Positions 63,598 to 64,000 of a DNA stretch of 64,000 nt are shown here, piece by piece; within the stretch, counting starts at the first letter, position 1; each line of letters opens with the position of its first letter. Under the pieces are notes generated by a model. The model was not told the DNA's origin, searched no databases, and saw only the letters and a program-made list of their open reading frames with translations. Source of the DNA: Mycolicibacterium boenickei (GTDB taxonomy: Bacteria > Actinomycetota > Actinomycetes > Mycobacteriales > Mycobacteriaceae); assembly GCF_010731295.1 (NCBI RefSeq), contig NZ_AP022579.1:1-64000 (forward strand), read 5' to 3'. The position numbers and the translations under genes are program-made.

Positions 63598-64000
63598 CAG
63601 TCCTCATCTCCCACTGGCAGGGTCCACCGTGGTGCACCATCGGGAACGTGCGCGAACAGGCGCTCGGGGATGGGACTGACGAGGATGTTGATCTCCGGCT
63701 GCACTTCCCGCATCGAGTTCGCAATGACAAACGGCGCCTGATTGGACGACCCGACACCGGCTTTGGCGTTCTCGGGACTCATCAACAACGGCAGGTACTT
63801 GTCTCCTTCCCCCGTGCGTTCGTAGACCAGCGTCCTGTGCATGTCGCTGGCGCGGCTGGCGCGGTCGACCCACCGGTCGATGCGATTCACCAAGCGGTCG
63901 CTGGCGTACTTCACCGCCACCTCATCTAGCGCCGCAGCCGAGATCCGCGCTTTCAGTCGTTCGGCGACACGCTCGACAACCTCCCGGTGTTCCTTGATTC
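63597..64000 (-). CDS. drmA: DrmA, C-terminal part, cut by window end
   Basis: The frame is open from the window edge to the stop at 63597, giving 133 residues of a longer protein. They include IKEHREVVERVAERLKARISA, DRLVNRIDRWVDRASRASD, APFVIANSMREVQPEINILV and a tail PRWTLPVGDED. NSMREVQPEI is the pattern seen in the C-terminal part of the DrmA helicase of DISARM. The helicase core lies beyond the window. It is followed by drmB and drmC in the order drmA-drmB-drmC. Confidence 0.82.
   Translation of the reverse strand, partial: IKEHREVVERVAERLKARISAAALDEVAVKYASDRLVNRIDRWVDRASRASDMHRTLVYERTGEGDKYLPLLMSPENAKAGVGSSNQAPFVIANSMREVQPEINILVSPIPERLFAHVPDGAPRWTLPVGDED

Noticed and set aside
1..64000. 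CRISPR arrays, tRNA or rRNA genes, insertion sequences
   Set aside because: No repeat-spacer pattern, cloverleaf-like segment, ribosomal sequence or transposase motif was seen when reading both strands.

Overview
The window looks like a chromosomal segment of a high-GC mycobacterium or close actinobacterial relative (Mycolicibacterium-like). The evidence is the very high GC, frequent GTG/TTG starts, a mycobacterial-type L,D-transpeptidase with Ig-like domains, a lipoprotein with a PknH-type sensor domain, an exported PE-PPE-type hydrolase and proline-rich membrane proteins. No rRNA, tRNA, CRISPR array or insertion sequence was recognised.

Layout. 1-5.4 kb: recC (3' end), recB and recD, overlapping and all on +, but broken by many single-base frameshifts. 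5.3-8.8 kb: small membrane proteins, a frameshifted exported hydrolase and a divergent TetR regulator. 8.8-18.3 kb: a long minus-strand operon. It starts with three tandem proline-rich paralogues, followed by a MoxR ATPase, a DUF58 protein, a small membrane protein, two VWA-type membrane proteins and a proline-rich membrane protein (a Bat/MoxR-type envelope module). 18.6-22.1 kb: sensor-domain lipoprotein, L,D-transpeptidase, LOG-family protein and a Phd/Doc-type toxin-antitoxin pair. 22.1-35.0 kb: prfC, a three-repeat secreted lectin, a Ca2+/H+ exchanger, a phytase-like lipoprotein, a zinc-hook AAA ATPase with a coupled small partner, an MscS channel and an OPT transporter. 35.1-38.9 kb: two unknown genes, then an EEP-family enzyme, PnuC and NadR (nicotinamide riboside uptake and conversion to NAD).

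38.9-49.3 kb is accessory DNA: a macro-domain protein, a coiled-coil membrane protein, a protein with two Ltp (superinfection-exclusion type) repeats, a SIR2 protein with a macro-like N-terminus, a VWA protein, several unknown genes, a DUF3427 remnant and a GIY-YIG nuclease. 49.3-64.0 kb is a large antiviral-type locus. On + lie a DrmD-like SNF2 helicase, a HelD-like helicase, a RecD-like helicase fused to a putative PD-(D/E)XK nuclease, a UvrD-like helicase with a RelE-like N-terminus and a small protein. Converging on - are drmA (cut by the window end), drmB and drmC. Together they look like a DISARM variant in which the SNF2 helicase is accompanied by three SF1 helicases. No DNA methylase gene is visible in the window.

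Data quality. Single-base indels, mostly in G/C runs, break recC, recB, recD, the hydrolase, one proline-rich paralogue, the sensor lipoprotein, the L,D-transpeptidase and the toxin-antitoxin pair, all left of about 22 kb. From 22 kb rightward the long reading frames are intact. I read the breaks as probable sequence errors rather than gene decay, but cannot prove this from the sequence alone.
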